Shown: piece by piece, positions 17,698-27,283 of the stretch
Numbering within the stretch: the stretch's first letter is position 1
How the letters are laid out: every line of letters begins with the position of its first letter
Assembly: GCA_000739535.1 (NCBI GenBank)
Contig: DF820464.1
Span: 242,717 to 306,716, forward strand
Direction of reading: 5' to 3'
Length of the DNA stretch: 64,000 nt
Source: Candidatus Vecturithrix granuli
GTDB taxonomy: Bacteria; Moduliflexota; Moduliflexia; Moduliflexales; Moduliflexaceae
Position numbers and translations under genes: made by a program
The notes under the pieces: generated by a model
Told to the model about the DNA's origin: nothing
Databases searched by the model: none
What the model saw: the letters and a program-made list of their open reading frames with translations, nothing else

Positions 17698-18303
17698 ATA
17701 TGTCCTCAGTTTCTACTTTCGAAAAACGATTGATCGTTATCGTTCTCGCAAGCGGAGACAAAAAAGAAAATGTTATGTTGTTTTCCGACGAATTTCTTCT
17801 TGCTCATGCCCTACGCCTGACGCTTCTCGCAAAATATCAGAAGCATCAAACACAATTTTATGGCAGCAAAACACATTTTACCATCCATAAAAAACTTCAG
17901 CGCCAACGGGATCATGAACTTTTCCATTGAGCATGTTTTGCAGAAAATATGCCACACGATGTGTAGAGGTCAGGGTGTTTTCTGCTTGCTTGCATTGCGG
18001 GCACTATACGTCCATTTCCCTCGAAAGCATGGCAGAGGAGAAAACATCAAGTGTAACAGAATGACACATATCATAGCATGGAATCTGCGATAAAATGGGG
18101 ATAGACAGGAATAAACCTTCTGTGCCAAAAACGGTCAATCTGTGTCAGACGATCCCAAATTGCCTGAGAGAGCTTTCGAAAAATATCATGAGAAAATATT
18201 TGACAGGAAATTTTATAAAAAAAATATTTCTTTGTGTCTCATGAGTACCTACAAAAATGAAGAAGAAGCAAGAATTTGTTGGATTTATACTTACTGAACT
18301 GGG
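17698..18303. other. Divergent intergenic region between kamA and a sigma-54 activator gene
   Basis: About 600 bases without a convincing protein-coding gene. A 121-codon plus-strand frame (17565-17930) is largely antisense to kamA and has no family resemblance. The stretch holds the sigma-54-like site at 17940-17954 and an inverted TGACACA/TGTGTCA pair. Two very short frames (18241-18297 and 18257-18346) precede or overlap the hairpin at 18304; I cannot show that either is translated. Confidence 0.5.
17940..17954 (-). promoter_or_regulatory. Candidate sigma-54 promoter for the kamA operon
   Basis: On the minus strand the sequence reads TGGCAT-ATTTT-CTGC, with GG and GC at the required 10-base spacing; the consensus is TGGCAC/T-N5-TTGC. 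The predicted start lies about 230 bases before kamA. The gene on the other side encodes a sigma-54 activator. Between them, TGACACA at 18062 and TGTGTCA at 18141 form an inverted pair that could be an activator site. Confidence 0.5.
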
Positions 18304-18334
18304 AAAAAGGGAGATTGCTCCCTTTTTCTTCTTT
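18304..18334 (+). terminator. Strong intrinsic terminator 22 bases before the sigma-54 activator gene
   Basis: AAAAAGGGAG, a four-base ATTG loop and CTCCCTTTTT, followed by CTTCTTT. It sits in the leader of the gene at 18356. It may end an upstream short transcript or attenuate expression of the activator. Confidence 0.7.
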
Positions 18335-18355
18335 ATGGTGTCGTAACAATACATA

Positions 18356-20365
18356 ATGGATAAGATTGCCGAATTCCAGCGTAAAGCCCAGGGAAATGTC
18401 AACGTCATCGCAGAAATGATCGAGGAGATGTCGAATCAGGAAATTTCGCATCTCATCCACGAACTGTGGGTCCATCAGATTCAGCTCGAATCTCAGAATG
18501 ACGAATTGCACAAACAACAGAGACAACTTGAAACTTCTCGAAGCCACTTTCACGATCTTTATATGTATGCGCCGATCGGTTGTTGCATGTTCGATAAAGA
18601 AGGGTTGATTCGAGAGGCTAATGAGACTATTGCAGCGCAATTAGGGATTGAACGTGAACATCTGTTGAACGCCAGATTTGCAGGGTTTCTTGTTGAAGAA
18701 GATCAAGAGATTTTTTTCAGACATCTCAAGGCCGCATTTACCACAAAATGCCGACAAATGGATTTTGTAAGACTAACAGGTAAACGTCATCAGCCGCTCG
18801 ATGTTCGCCTTGACAGCATTCCTGGAATCAATGCGGATGAATATGGAGAACAGTGTTGGACGGCAATTATTGACATCAGCGAGCGCAAACAACTGGAGAA
18901 ATTAATCAAGGAACGAACCATTAAACTCGCGCAAACTACCCGGCAGCTTGAGCAAGCAGCGGCGGAATGTAAACACATGGATGAAGCGCTCCGCATCAGT
19001 GAACAGCAGTATCGTCTCCTGGCCGAACATGTGTCAGATGGCATTGCCATGCTGCGCAACGGCGAAGTGTTGTTTGCGAATAAAACCTTTCTTGCGCTCT
19101 TTGGATATGCAGATGCGCCAATTTTCCCGATCGCCTTATCAATGTTGATGCGCGAAGATGCTCGAAAACGCTTTGAAGATACACTGATCGAGATCGACAA
19201 AGGTCTGCTGAAGCCGCGTTTTGAAATGTCTTCTATGACTCGTGATGGACGAGATATCTGGCTTCAAGGCGCCCACCGCCCGATTGAATGGCAGGGGATG
19301 GCGGCGATTTTACTGACCATGCGTGACATTACCGACACGAAACGTCTGGAATTGACTCTGGAACAGGAGAAAAAGCGTTTACAGAAAGAAATTATCACGC
19401 TCAAATCCTCGCTGAAAGACCGCTATAAAGTTGGCGAGATTATTGGTAAAAGCGCCGTGATGCAAGCAATGTATGAACAGATTTTCAAAGCGGCGACCTC
19501 TGACGCCAGCGTCTTTATTTATGGAGAATCGGGAACAGGCAAGGAACTGATTGCCCGTACCATTCATAAAATGAGTAAACGCCGGGAGCAACGCTTTATC
19601 CCGGTCAACTGCGGCGCTATTCCTGAAACCTTATTTGAAAGTGAATTTTTTGGACACCGCAAAGGTTCGTTTACCGGCGCATTTCGGGATAAACAGGGAT
19701 TTTTCAGTGCGGCGCACAAGGGCACTTTATTTTTGGATGAATTAGGCGAATTAACCCCTGCCATGCAAGTCAAATTGCTGAGAGTCCTGGACGATGGCGA
19801 ATACATGCCGGTCGGAGAAACGACGCTCAAAAAAGTTGATGTACGCATCATTACCGCTACGAATAGAAACCTTGATGAGTTACGCAAACGCGGCCTTATT
19901 CGCGAGGATTTTTTCTTCAGAATTCATGTGTTTACGATTACGATTCCCCCCTTGCGTGACCGTAAAGACGATATTCCTCTGTTAGTCGATCATTTCCTCC
20001 ATCGCTATCGTGCTGATGATGAACCCCTGCCAACCATCCCCGCATATATTATGGAAATGTTCTACACCTATGACTGGCCGGGCAATGTGCGCGAATTTCA
20101 GAACGCCATCCAACGCTATTTAAGTGGACAACCCTTGAACTTCCTTGAAACGACCCAGGAAGAATCGTTAAAAGCGAACGCCCTTTCCCCCTCCAAAGGC
20201 TCTCAGGACCATCGGGAATTTCAAGCCGTTATGGATGAGTTCGAAAAGAAACTCATTCTGAACGTTCTGGAACAGCAGCGCTGGAACAAAAGCAAGACCG
20301 CCGCCGTCCTGGGAATTCCTCGCAGAACCTTGTATCGCAAGATGGAGCGCTATGGTATTGTATGA
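18356..20365 (+). CDS. Sigma-54-dependent activator with two PAS domains
   Basis: The 669-residue protein begins with a coiled coil (about residues 1-60), then two PAS domains (about 68-185 and 215-330), a short coiled coil, a central AAA+ domain (about 355-595) and a Fis-type helix-turn-helix at the C-terminus ([19 protein letters not shown]). Walker A is GESGTGKE (about residue 389), Walker [10 protein letters not shown], and the sigma-54 contact loop reads GSFTGA, a functional variant of GAFTGA. It has no receiver or phosphorelay domain, so it probably senses a ligand or redox state through PAS. It is divergent from kamA and upstream of the caspase-like gene; either could be its target. 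The ribosome-binding site is weak. Confidence 0.92.
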   Translation: MDKIAEFQRKAQGNVNVIAEMIEEMSNQEISHLIHELWVHQIQLESQNDELHKQQRQLETSRSHFHDLYMYAPIGCCMFDKEGLIREANETIAAQLGIEREHLLNARFAGFLVEEDQEIFFRHLKAAFTTKCRQMDFVRLTGKRHQPLDVRLDSIPGINADEYGEQCWTAIIDISERKQLEKLIKERTIKLAQTTRQLEQAAAECKHMDEALRISEQQYRLLAEHVSDGIAMLRNGEVLFANKTFLALFGYADAPIFPIALSMLMREDARKRFEDTLIEIDKGLLKPRFEMSSMTRDGRDIWLQGAHRPIEWQGMAAILLTMRDITDTKRLELTLEQEKKRLQKEIITLKSSLKDRYKVGEIIGKSAVMQAMYEQIFKAATSDASVFIYGESGTGKELIARTIHKMSKRREQRFIPVNCGAIPETLFESEFFGHRKGSFTGAFRDKQGFFSAAHKGTLFLDELGELTPAMQVKLLRVLDDGEYMPVGETTLKKVDVRIITATNRNLDELRKRGLIREDFFFRIHVFTITIPPLRDRKDDIPLLVDHFLHRYRADDEPLPTIPAYIMEMFYTYDWPGNVREFQNAIQRYLSGQPLNFLETTQEESLKANALSPSKGSQDHREFQAVMDEFEKKLILNVLEQQRWNKSKTAAVLGIPRRTLYRKMERYGIV

Positions 20366-20474
20366 GCAATTTAAGATAATATATTTTAAAGAAAAGAAAC
20401 TGTTTGATTCCTTGACTTCTTGGTTAAATTCTTTACATTAGAATTGCGATTATATTTATGTTATAGTTTGGGCA

Positions 20475-20529
20475 TTCTTCACGTTGTTTCGGGAATGAGT
20501 TTTCGAAATTCCCGAAACAACATGAAGAA
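20475..20529. repeat. Long hairpin in the leader of the caspase-like gene
   Basis: TTCTTCA-C-GTTGTTTCGGGAAT is mirrored by ATTCCCGAAACAAC-A-TGAAGAA, giving about 21 paired bases around a 10-base loop with one mismatch. It ends 11 bases before the GGGAG at 20541 that serves the ATG at 20558. A second, weaker copy of the arms is at 8995-9044. It lacks a T-run, so an RNA structure or a protein-binding palindrome is more likely than a terminator. Confidence 0.6.
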
Positions 20530-20557
20530 GGATATATTGAGGGAGATGTGATGTATA

Positions 20558-22657
20558 ATGTGGAGACAACGAGTTAAAATAGTATGCACTCTTCTGGTGT
20601 ATATGCTTGTTCATCCCTTTTGTTCCGCCTTTGCGGAAAGCTGGTATGACTATTATGAGCAGGCTCAACACGCATTCCAGAACAAAGAGTGGAAAACGGC
20701 GATTACCCTCTATCAGAGAGCCATCGCCGCCGATCCGGAACCAGATAGTCGGAAAAAATATGGCGGTCGTACAGTAGCCTATTACCCGTATTTTGAGTTA
20801 GGTTTGGCGTATCTGGCGACAGGGAATTTTGAAGCCGCTTATCAGTCTTGCCAGCAAGCCAAAGAACGAGGTGTTGCTCCTCAAGACTTGGTGGAAGGGA
20901 AATGTCTCAAGATTATAGCCAATGTTTTTGAGAAACTTCAGAGACCCCTGCCCCCGTCGCCGTCGCTTCCTCAACAACAGCAGGCTCCGCACATCCAGAT
21001 CCTTTCCGAAGTTCCACCGCTCACAGATCAAATAGCTGTAATTATCGAGGGGATGGCTTCCTCTGAACTCGGGATCAAAGAAATTCAATTGAGCGTAGAA
21101 AATTTAGGGGTGACAGGTACTACCACATTTGTGATGCCTGGCAGAAAGGAAGAATCCTTTAATATTCACGTGCCCTTAGAGCCAGGACGCAGCGTTATTA
21201 CTCTGTCTGCTTTCGATGGGCAGAGTAATGCGACAGCGCAAAAATTTGTTGTTGTTCGGCAAACAACGGCTGTTGCCGGTGCACCTGCAACAGTGCAGCC
21301 AATACAACCGACGCCGACGCCAATCCCTGCACATATTCCTCAGGATACCCGTCCAATCATTACACTGCTTTCAGACGTTCCCGCTACAACCAATGAGGTG
21401 AAGCTTCTCATCAAAGGGATCGTGATCGATGATCAGGGCGTGAAGGATATTCAGGTGACTGTTCATCAACCCGGTAAAAAGGGGCTTGCCATCGAACTCC
21501 CTGCGCAAAAAATTCAGGACACCTTTCAAACTGAAATCTCGTTAGAACCCGGACAAAATGAGATTCTGATTGAAGCTATGGATACCAGTGGCCAGACGAC
21601 AACTCTGACCCTTATGGTTCTTAGAACCTCGACTTTTGCTCCAGATGCTCCTCTTGCTCAACAACCTTCGGAAGTTCCTGCAATTTCCCAACAACGTCCT
21701 GGCGATGTGTATGCGGTGATCATTGGCATCGGTGATTATCAAGACGATCGGATTCCGGATTTACAATTTACCGTGAATGATGCGCAGGGTCTATACAATG
21801 TATTAATTGATCCGGAATTCGGAGGCGTGCCGAAAGACCATATTAAACTCTTGTTGAATGAGGAAGCGACCGATCGCGCTATCAAGGGGGCGATTGGCGG
21901 CTGGCTCAGCCGGCAGGCCAAAAAAGAAGACACGGTGATTATCTATTATTCTGGCCATGGCGCGCCGGAAATGCGAGATACTTACTGGGTCACCTATAAT
22001 GCGAACATCGATGATCTCTACACCACAGCGCTCAATAACAACGAGATTACTGAGATGCTTGCGCGGATTGAATCTGAACGCGTCATTACCTTTCTGGATT
22101 CCTGCTATAGCGCCGCAACAGTCAAACGTAAAGACAGAACACGAAGTATCCAGACTGAAATTCCCTGGGAAAATTTTGCCGGGAAAGGACGAGTGACAAT
22201 CAGCGCCTCTGATGGCAAACAACTCTCGCTGGAATTGAATGAATATGGACATGGCGTGTTTACCTATTATCTCTTGGAGGGGCTGAAAGGCAAGGCTGAT
22301 AAAAATCAAGATGCCATTGTGGATGTAGATGAAATTTGGAATTATGTGAAATTCCAGGTGACAGATACGGCCAGGAAAGCCGGAAATCCACAAACGCCTG
22401 TATTACAGGGGAGTATTACGGCAGGAATTCCCCTTACGTTTAATATGACCTTGCTTCGAGAACAGCAACACCAATACCAGGCGACCAAAAAACAGGAACA
22501 ACTCAAGCAGTTTCTCATGACCGGAGCGATCACGCTCGTGCAATACAACTGTGCCTACAAAATCTTGAAGACCGGAGAATCGAATATCTGGGTGGAAGGT
22601 CTTCTTTCCGGTCAACTTGACCCGGAAGTGTTCCGCGAGTCTTTTGAATGTCACTAA
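20558..22657 (+). CDS. Exported TPR, Ig-like and caspase-like (peptidase C14) protein
   Basis: The 699-residue product has a signal peptide or signal anchor (about residues 1-24), a TPR-like region (YEQAQHAFQNKEWKTAITLY and FELGLAYLATGNFEAA, about 30-115), two Ig-like repeats separated by proline-rich linkers (about 145-235 and 265-355), and a C14 caspase-like domain from about residue 382. The catalytic dyad is visible: His467 in YYSGHG and Cys516 in FLDSCYSA. Family members cleave after basic or acidic residues and occur in signalling, stress or toxin-like roles. A C-terminal segment of about 55 residues follows the domain. The promoter region has TTGACT near 20413 with a weak -10. The target and trigger are unknown. 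Confidence 0.88.
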   Translation: MWRQRVKIVCTLLVYMLVHPFCSAFAESWYDYYEQAQHAFQNKEWKTAITLYQRAIAADPEPDSRKKYGGRTVAYYPYFELGLAYLATGNFEAAYQSCQQAKERGVAPQDLVEGKCLKIIANVFEKLQRPLPPSPSLPQQQQAPHIQILSEVPPLTDQIAVIIEGMASSELGIKEIQLSVENLGVTGTTTFVMPGRKEESFNIHVPLEPGRSVITLSAFDGQSNATAQKFVVVRQTTAVAGAPATVQPIQPTPTPIPAHIPQDTRPIITLLSDVPATTNEVKLLIKGIVIDDQGVKDIQVTVHQPGKKGLAIELPAQKIQDTFQTEISLEPGQNEILIEAMDTSGQTTTLTLMVLRTSTFAPDAPLAQQPSEVPAISQQRPGDVYAVIIGIGDYQDDRIPDLQFTVNDAQGLYNVLIDPEFGGVPKDHIKLLLNEEATDRAIKGAIGGWLSRQAKKEDTVIIYYSGHGAPEMRDTYWVTYNANIDDLYTTALNNNEITEMLARIESERVITFLDSCYSAATVKRKDRTRSIQTEIPWENFAGKGRVTISASDGKQLSLELNEYGHGVFTYYLLEGLKGKADKNQDAIVDVDEIWNYVKFQVTDTARKAGNPQTPVLQGSITAGIPLTFNMTLLREQQHQYQATKKQEQLKQFLMTGAITLVQYNCAYKILKTGESNIWVEGLLSGQLDPEVFRESFECH

Positions 22658-22682
22658 TTCGACGACAAGTTCTCCTTACAGA

Positions 22683-22716
22683 AAAAACCGAGTTTTTTTC
22701 AAAAAACTCGGTTTTT
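22683..22716. terminator. Bidirectional terminator between convergent genes
   Basis: AAAAACCGAGTTTTTT, a two-base loop and AAAAAACTCGGTTTTT, between the caspase-like stop (22657) and the lipoprotein stop (22730). Same hairpin family as 5622-5656. Confidence 0.85.
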
Positions 22717-22729
22717 CACTATGCACTTG

Positions 22730-23968
22730 CTACCGAATGCTCAACGCGGCAAAATCTACGATTGATCTGCCGCTGACCCGCCCGGAACAATAGCCTCCGC
22801 TTTCATCTGTATATTCCCAACTCACTTCTACCTGTTGCGTGAAGATATTATTCGCGAATAAATCCCCTATATCGCCAACAACTCCGCTGGTAATGCGGAT
22901 ATCGCTGCTACTGTTTCCTGCAAGATCGCCATATTTCTGCGAAAGATAATAGACATCGTTCTCAGAAGTTGAGGTAAGATAATCGTTGCCATCTATTTCC
23001 ATATTATAAGGAACTTCAACCTCCAGACCTACATCTGGCGCATATAATGTCACTCGAATTGTCAGGGTGAGGTTATCAAGCAATTCTTTTGATCCGTTAA
23101 ACACCACAAGCGACCATCCGTCAATATAATCGACCGATTGCAAGAAATCGCGTTCAACATGCGCGTAATTTCCGATTGTAAAGGTGCCCGTCAACTGAGA
23201 ATCGGTCAGTTGACAGAAAACAGATTTTGTTATGGTTGTCTCAACTGAACGCTCGAGCAAACTGCTCATTGTTCCTCGAGGATACGAAGATAGTTCCTGA
23301 AAAAGAATGTCCTCATAAGAAAGCTGTTCGAATTCATCGCCATCGTCATCATCACCATCATCGTCATCTCCTGGTTCAACTGGTGAATCATCCACAATAG
23401 AAATGCGTAATATTGCTGTTCCCTTGCCATTGTACGAATGGATTTGTAAATATATCATAAAATCAGTCACATTCAGCCTCAGGTGTTCATCAACATTCCC
23501 GGTTTGGGCGCTTCGTCCATTTTCCATTTCCAGGAGATTCGCATCATAGGCAATCAGATCATAATCACTATTTCCCGGCAAATTCGTTAACTTAATCTCT
23601 AAGGTTACTGGCGATTGAGTGATTTCGATTTTATACCAGTCAATGTCGTCGGTACAATCCATGCTGATCGCCACAGGATCTCCATCAGGCATAAGGACAA
23701 TCAGATTCGGATCATCCGGCGTTTCACCATAATTATCACAGCCTTCACCTTCAGGAGTTGGTGTTGATTCCCCACCATCCGGTGTTGCCGTAGACTCTGG
23801 TTCAGGAGTTGGAGTGTCAATTGTTGGTGTTGTCGGGTTAACGTTTACTCCTTTACATCCTCCTATTCCAATGAGAACTGCTCCTACTATGCCCAACAGC
23901 AAAACAAAGGAAATTGTTTTGCTGAAAATATGCATATATAATAGTTGTCTATTGACTTGCCTTTTCAT
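22730..23968 (-). CDS. Lipoprotein with PPC-type beta domain and acidic linker
   Basis: This 412-residue protein has a lipobox (IGIGGC, Cys38) after a hydrophobic segment. A Thr/Pro-rich spacer with a repeated TPTPE theme (about 45-75) follows. A beta domain resembling bacterial pre-peptidase C-terminal domains comes next (DDIDWYKIEI, LPGNSDYDLIAYDANLL, about 90-195), then an Asp/Gly run (about 205-215) and a C-terminal beta-rich domain of about 190 residues that I do not recognise. It is probably anchored to the outer membrane. There is no catalytic motif. The start has a GGGAT-like site. It converges on the caspase-like gene. Confidence 0.7.
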   Translation of the reverse strand: MKRQVNRQLLYMHIFSKTISFVLLLGIVGAVLIGIGGCKGVNVNPTTPTIDTPTPEPESTATPDGGESTPTPEGEGCDNYGETPDDPNLIVLMPDGDPVAISMDCTDDIDWYKIEITQSPVTLEIKLTNLPGNSDYDLIAYDANLLEMENGRSAQTGNVDEHLRLNVTDFMIYLQIHSYNGKGTAILRISIVDDSPVEPGDDDDGDDDDGDEFEQLSYEDILFQELSSYPRGTMSSLLERSVETTITKSVFCQLTDSQLTGTFTIGNYAHVERDFLQSVDYIDGWSLVVFNGSKELLDNLTLTIRVTLYAPDVGLEVEVPYNMEIDGNDYLTSTSENDVYYLSQKYGDLAGNSSSDIRITSGVVGDIGDLFANNIFTQQVEVSWEYTDESGGYCSGRVSGRSIVDFAALSIR

Positions 23969-24293
23969 GTTTTATCCCTACCCAACTAGCATCATCGCTA
24001 TATGATGCGTTATGGGCATCCATATTCTCTATTTCAGTAATAATGCTTTCCATTGTTAAAATTTTGAGTATAACATGATCTCGTAAGAGGAGTTTTGTCA
24101 AGAACTCTATAAAGTTATTTCGGGTTTTTTTGCATTCGTCAAAATGAGCGATCGCACAGAAATTTTGTCGAAGATACAAATTTCTTATTTCACGCAATAA
24201 AGAGTATTTTTCGGGAAGAGTGACCAACGAGGAGGCCGCTTCGAAGTAACTTCAAAGGGGCCGGCCTCCACGAAGAATGTCATCATGATTTCC
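23969..24293. other. Intergenic region upstream of the lipoprotein gene
   Basis: A 92-codon minus-strand frame (23949-24227) starts with TTG, overlaps the lipoprotein start and resembles nothing I know, so I do not call it a gene. The GGCCGGCCTCC-type inverted repeat near 24230-24270 lies just past the dctM stop and may end that transcript. Nothing else is recognised. Confidence 0.4.
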
Positions 24294-25580
24294 TTATTTG
24301 AGTAAGCGTAAAAGCCCCAGGGATATGGCGGGGAAATTACTGACGATGAAAATATCGATGATCTCGATCAGCAGGAAACTTAGCACATATTTCGTAATCC
24401 GTTCAATCGTCACATTATACTGTTTTACCAGGCTTGAAGCCACAAATAGATTCACGGCCATTGGCGGCGTAATCATGCCGACGGAGGTATTCACGACCAT
24501 GATAATGCCGAGCAAGAGTGGGTTCATGCCAAAGCCTGTCACAATCGGCAGCATAATCGGGGCCACAAGTAAGATAATGGCCTGAGTTTCCAAAAATATT
24601 CCCAAAAAGAGGAGCAGCAGATTGATTAAGGTGACAATCACAAAGGGGTTTTGCGAAAGAGCCAACATGCTTTCCGTAATGGCTTGCGATACCCTCCCCA
24701 CGGTGATCAGCCAGGAGAACGATTGGGAGGTAGCGATCACAAAAAAAACGACGGATGTGCTAATGCCGGCTTTCAGAATAATTGTGCGCAATTTTTGCAA
24801 CGACATTTCTCGATAAATAAAGGTGCTGACGATCAAACTATACACAGCCGCCACAGCCCCGGCTTCCGTCGGCGTAAAAACCCCGCCATAAATTCCGCCT
24901 AAAATGATCACCGGCATGATAATGGCGAGAATCGACTCGCGTAAGGCAGTCAAAAATTCCGCAAAACTGCTGCGCGACTCTTTGGGAATATCTAATTTGG
25001 CCGAGACAATCACCACTACGATCCCCAAGGAAATTGCCATCAGAATGCCGGGGACGATGCCGCAGATAAAAAGATCGCCGATGGACACGCCGGCGACGAC
25101 CCCAAAGGTAATCATCGGGATCGACGGCGGAATAACGACGCCCAGGGTTCCAGCAGCAGCAGCAATTGCCGCGGCAAAGGCGGGGGTATAGCCTTTTTTG
25201 ATCATAGCCGGCACCATAATGCCTCCGATTGCAGCAACTGTCGCAGGATTTGATCCACTGATCGCACCAAAAAACGCTGAAGCCAGAATCGTGATCAGTC
25301 CCAACCCTCCGCGCAAACTCCCGACGATTGCTGAAGCCAGGTAAACCAGGCGTTTTGAAATACCGCCGTATTCCATTAATCCACCGGCGAGCATAAAGAA
25401 CGGAATCGCCATGAACGGGAACGAATCCACGGACGTAAACATACGTTGAGCCACAACCACCTGATTCAAGGGAAGACTACTGAACGTGATTCCGGCAATT
25501 GCGGCAATACCGATACTGACGGCGACCGGAATATTGATTAAAATAAACCCGATGAGAATACCAAACATAATAAGTGCCAT
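24294..25580 (-). CDS. dctM: TRAP transporter large permease DctM
   Basis: The 428-residue protein has about twelve membrane helices and DctM signatures: GGLMEYGGISKRLV, GSNPATVAAIGGIMVPAM, GTLGVVIPPSIPMI and GGVFTPTEAGAVAAVYSL. It is the main channel of a Na+-driven tripartite ATP-independent periplasmic transporter, working with DctQ and the periplasmic DctP. GGGAGAA lies before the ATG. The dctP, dctQ and dctM genes run in this order on the minus strand, separated by 113 and 99 bases, each gap holding a terminator-type hairpin. Confidence 0.94.
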   Translation of the reverse strand: MALIMFGILIGFILINIPVAVSIGIAAIAGITFSSLPLNQVVVAQRMFTSVDSFPFMAIPFFMLAGGLMEYGGISKRLVYLASAIVGSLRGGLGLITILASAFFGAISGSNPATVAAIGGIMVPAMIKKGYTPAFAAAIAAAAGTLGVVIPPSIPMITFGVVAGVSIGDLFICGIVPGILMAISLGIVVVIVSAKLDIPKESRSSFAEFLTALRESILAIIMPVIILGGIYGGVFTPTEAGAVAAVYSLIVSTFIYREMSLQKLRTIILKAGISTSVVFFVIATSQSFSWLITVGRVSQAITESMLALSQNPFVIVTLINLLLLFLGIFLETQAIILLVAPIMLPIVTGFGMNPLLLGIIMVVNTSVGMITPPMAVNLFVASSLVKQYNVTIERITKYVLSFLLIEIIDIFIVSNFPAISLGLLRLLK

Positions 25581-25623
25581 GCTTATTCTCCCATGTGAAT
25601 GAAATGTTCATTTGTCGGTATAA

Positions 25624-25653
25624 GAAACCGGGTTTTTCGAAAAAACTCGGTTT
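25624..25653. terminator. Hairpin of the ACCGGGTTT family between dctQ and dctM
   Basis: GAAACCGGGTTTTTCGAAAAAACTCGGTTTC-type stem with one mismatched step and a weaker T-run than its relatives. It lies inside the transporter operon. Confidence 0.55.
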
Positions 25654-25679
25654 CCGTGCCCGACTTCCTTATCTGCTGC

Positions 25680-26189
25680 TCATTTTCCAGGTTCAACGGT
25701 TTTTTCAGGAGTTCCGGTTGAAAGAGAAGCTCTCCAAAAGGCCTGAATGGCTCGGATGCTGATCAGAATCATCCCCAACGGAACAGCGGTGTATGGAACC
25801 CACATCGGCATAAATAAGGCCGGAGTGGTTTGAATTTTAAAAATCGGCGAAGTGATAATCTGAAAAATATAATAGATGATAATGCCGCAAAAAAACAAAA
25901 TAATCCCCAGACGCAGCCCATCAAATATTCTCCGTATCGTCGGGTTTTTGATGGACTCAACTAAAAAACTGACGCCCACATGCGCACCATTTTTCATCGC
26001 CAATCCCGCTCCGATATAGGCCATATAGACCATGATATAGCGCGCCACTTCTTCGCCCCAAAACATGGGGAAGAGGTTAAAATAGCGGGCAAGGGTTGCC
26101 ACAAACACCACCACCACCATCAGGGGGAATAATAGGAGTAACGCATATTCCTCAAAATGATCAAAAAAGTGCAAGATATTCCTTTTCAT
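25680..26189 (-). CDS. dctQ: TRAP transporter small permease DctQ
   Basis: The 169-residue protein has four membrane helices (about residues 14-34, 46-66, 88-110 and 130-150) with the DctQ-like motif FWGEEVARYIMVYMAYIGAG and KNGAHVGV. It pairs with DctM in the inner membrane. The Shine-Dalgarno is poor. A hydrophilic tail of about 15 residues follows the last helix. Confidence 0.9.
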   Translation of the reverse strand: MKRNILHFFDHFEEYALLLLFPLMVVVVFVATLARYFNLFPMFWGEEVARYIMVYMAYIGAGLAMKNGAHVGVSFLVESIKNPTIRRIFDGLRLGIILFFCGIIIYYIFQIITSPIFKIQTTPALFMPMWVPYTAVPLGMILISIRAIQAFWRASLSTGTPEKTVEPGK

Positions 26190-26230
26190 AACAAGCGGCC
26201 GAAAGCTATCAGGCCATTCAGTGCAGAGTT

Positions 26231-26263
26231 AAAAACCGGGTTTTTTGAAAAAACCCGGTTTTT
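26231..26263. terminator. Hairpin of the ACCGGGTTT family between dctP and dctQ
   Basis: AAAAACCGGGTTTTTT and AAAAAACCCGGTTTTT with a one-base loop, 40 bases past the dctP stop. It would give more binding protein than permease. Confidence 0.75.
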
Positions 26264-26302
26264 GCGAAATTTCAACACTCAAATGCCCTTGCCCCTCGCC
26301 TT

Positions 26303-27283
26303 TTAATTCTGAGCGTTGACAAGACTTTCAATGATCTCTTTGCCAATTTGGTCTTCAAATTGCTGATAAATCGGTTTAGTCGCCTCAATCCATTTATCCT
26401 TATCCGGCTCAATGACTTCCATCCCGGCTTCTTTCAATTTCGCGGCCAGTTCTTGTTCGCCTTTCATACTGAATTGTCGTTCCCAGGTTTTAGCTTCCTG
26501 TTCACACTCTTTGAAAATCTTGCGTTGTTCTTCAGTCAGCGTATTTTCCCAGAACGCCTTATTGATCAATAACACCGCCGGGGCGTAAAAATGGCCGGTC
26601 AGCGAAACATATTTCTGGACTTCGTAGAATTTAGAGGTATAAATAATAACCATCGGATTTTCTTGCCCATCAACCACCCCTTGTTGTAAGGCGGTGAATA
26701 ACTCCCCAAACGGCATCGGTACAGGATACGCCCCCAGGGATTTAAAGGTCGCTACATGAATCGGGTTCTCCATCAACCGGATTTTTAACCCCTTCACATC
26801 TTCAGGATTTTTGACGGCAACTTTCGAATTGGTCAGGTTGCGGTATCCATTTTCCCAGATTCCAAGCCCCATAAGATTCTGTTCAAGCAGTGAATCCAGG
26901 ATACTTTGTCCTTCCGGGCCATCCAGCCAGGCGTAAGTTTTTTCACGGTCACGCACGATGAACGGCAGATCAAAGAGCATGAACTTATTCGTGAAATTGG
27001 CTAATGGCGCGGAAGAAATCAGAGTCATTTCTAATGTCCCCATGGCAACCCCTTCCACTGCATCACGTTCGGAGCCTAATTGAGCCGAATGATAAATTTC
27101 CAATTCAATTTCTCCATTCGTACGCTCTTTGAGCAGTTTATCCAGATACAATAACCCCTGATTATAATGAGAGTCCGGAGCAATCGTATGCGCCACTCTG
27201 ATTACCGTTTTAGCCGAAGCTATCTGTACCATACTTACACACAAGGCAATACCTAACATCAACATTCCAACTTTCTTCAACAT
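26303..27283 (-). CDS. dctP: TRAP transporter periplasmic solute-binding protein DctP
   Basis: The 326-residue product has a signal peptide ending near IASAKTV and then the DctP opening IRVAHTIAPDSHYNQGLLYL. Family hallmarks follow: GEIELEIYHSAQLGSERDAVEGV, GLKIRLMENPIHVATFKSLGA with the ligand-carboxylate-binding arginine, and PMPFGELFTALQQGVVDGQENP. It binds an acidic ligand and delivers it to DctQM. AGGAGG precedes the ATG. Its neighbours are a PdxA2-type dehydrogenase and a DUF1537 kinase, so a C4 sugar acid such as D-threonate is the likely ligand (inferred). Confidence 0.92.
   Translation of the reverse strand: MLKKVGMLMLGIALCVSMVQIASAKTVIRVAHTIAPDSHYNQGLLYLDKLLKERTNGEIELEIYHSAQLGSERDAVEGVAMGTLEMTLISSAPLANFTNKFMLFDLPFIVRDREKTYAWLDGPEGQSILDSLLEQNLMGLGIWENGYRNLTNSKVAVKNPEDVKGLKIRLMENPIHVATFKSLGAYPVPMPFGELFTALQQGVVDGQENPMVIIYTSKFYEVQKYVSLTGHFYAPAVLLINKAFWENTLTEEQRKIFKECEQEAKTWERQFSMKGEQELAAKLKEAGMEVIEPDKDKWIEATKPIYQQFEDQIGKEIIESLVNAQN

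Noticed and set aside
20466-20484. TGGGCAT-N5-ACGT as a sigma-54 promoter of the caspase-like gene
   Set aside because: The -24 half fits but the invariant GC of the -12 half is GT; the leader hairpin overlaps it.
23949-24227. 92-codon frame upstream of the lipoprotein gene
   Set aside because: TTG start, overlap with the lipoprotein start, no recognisable family.
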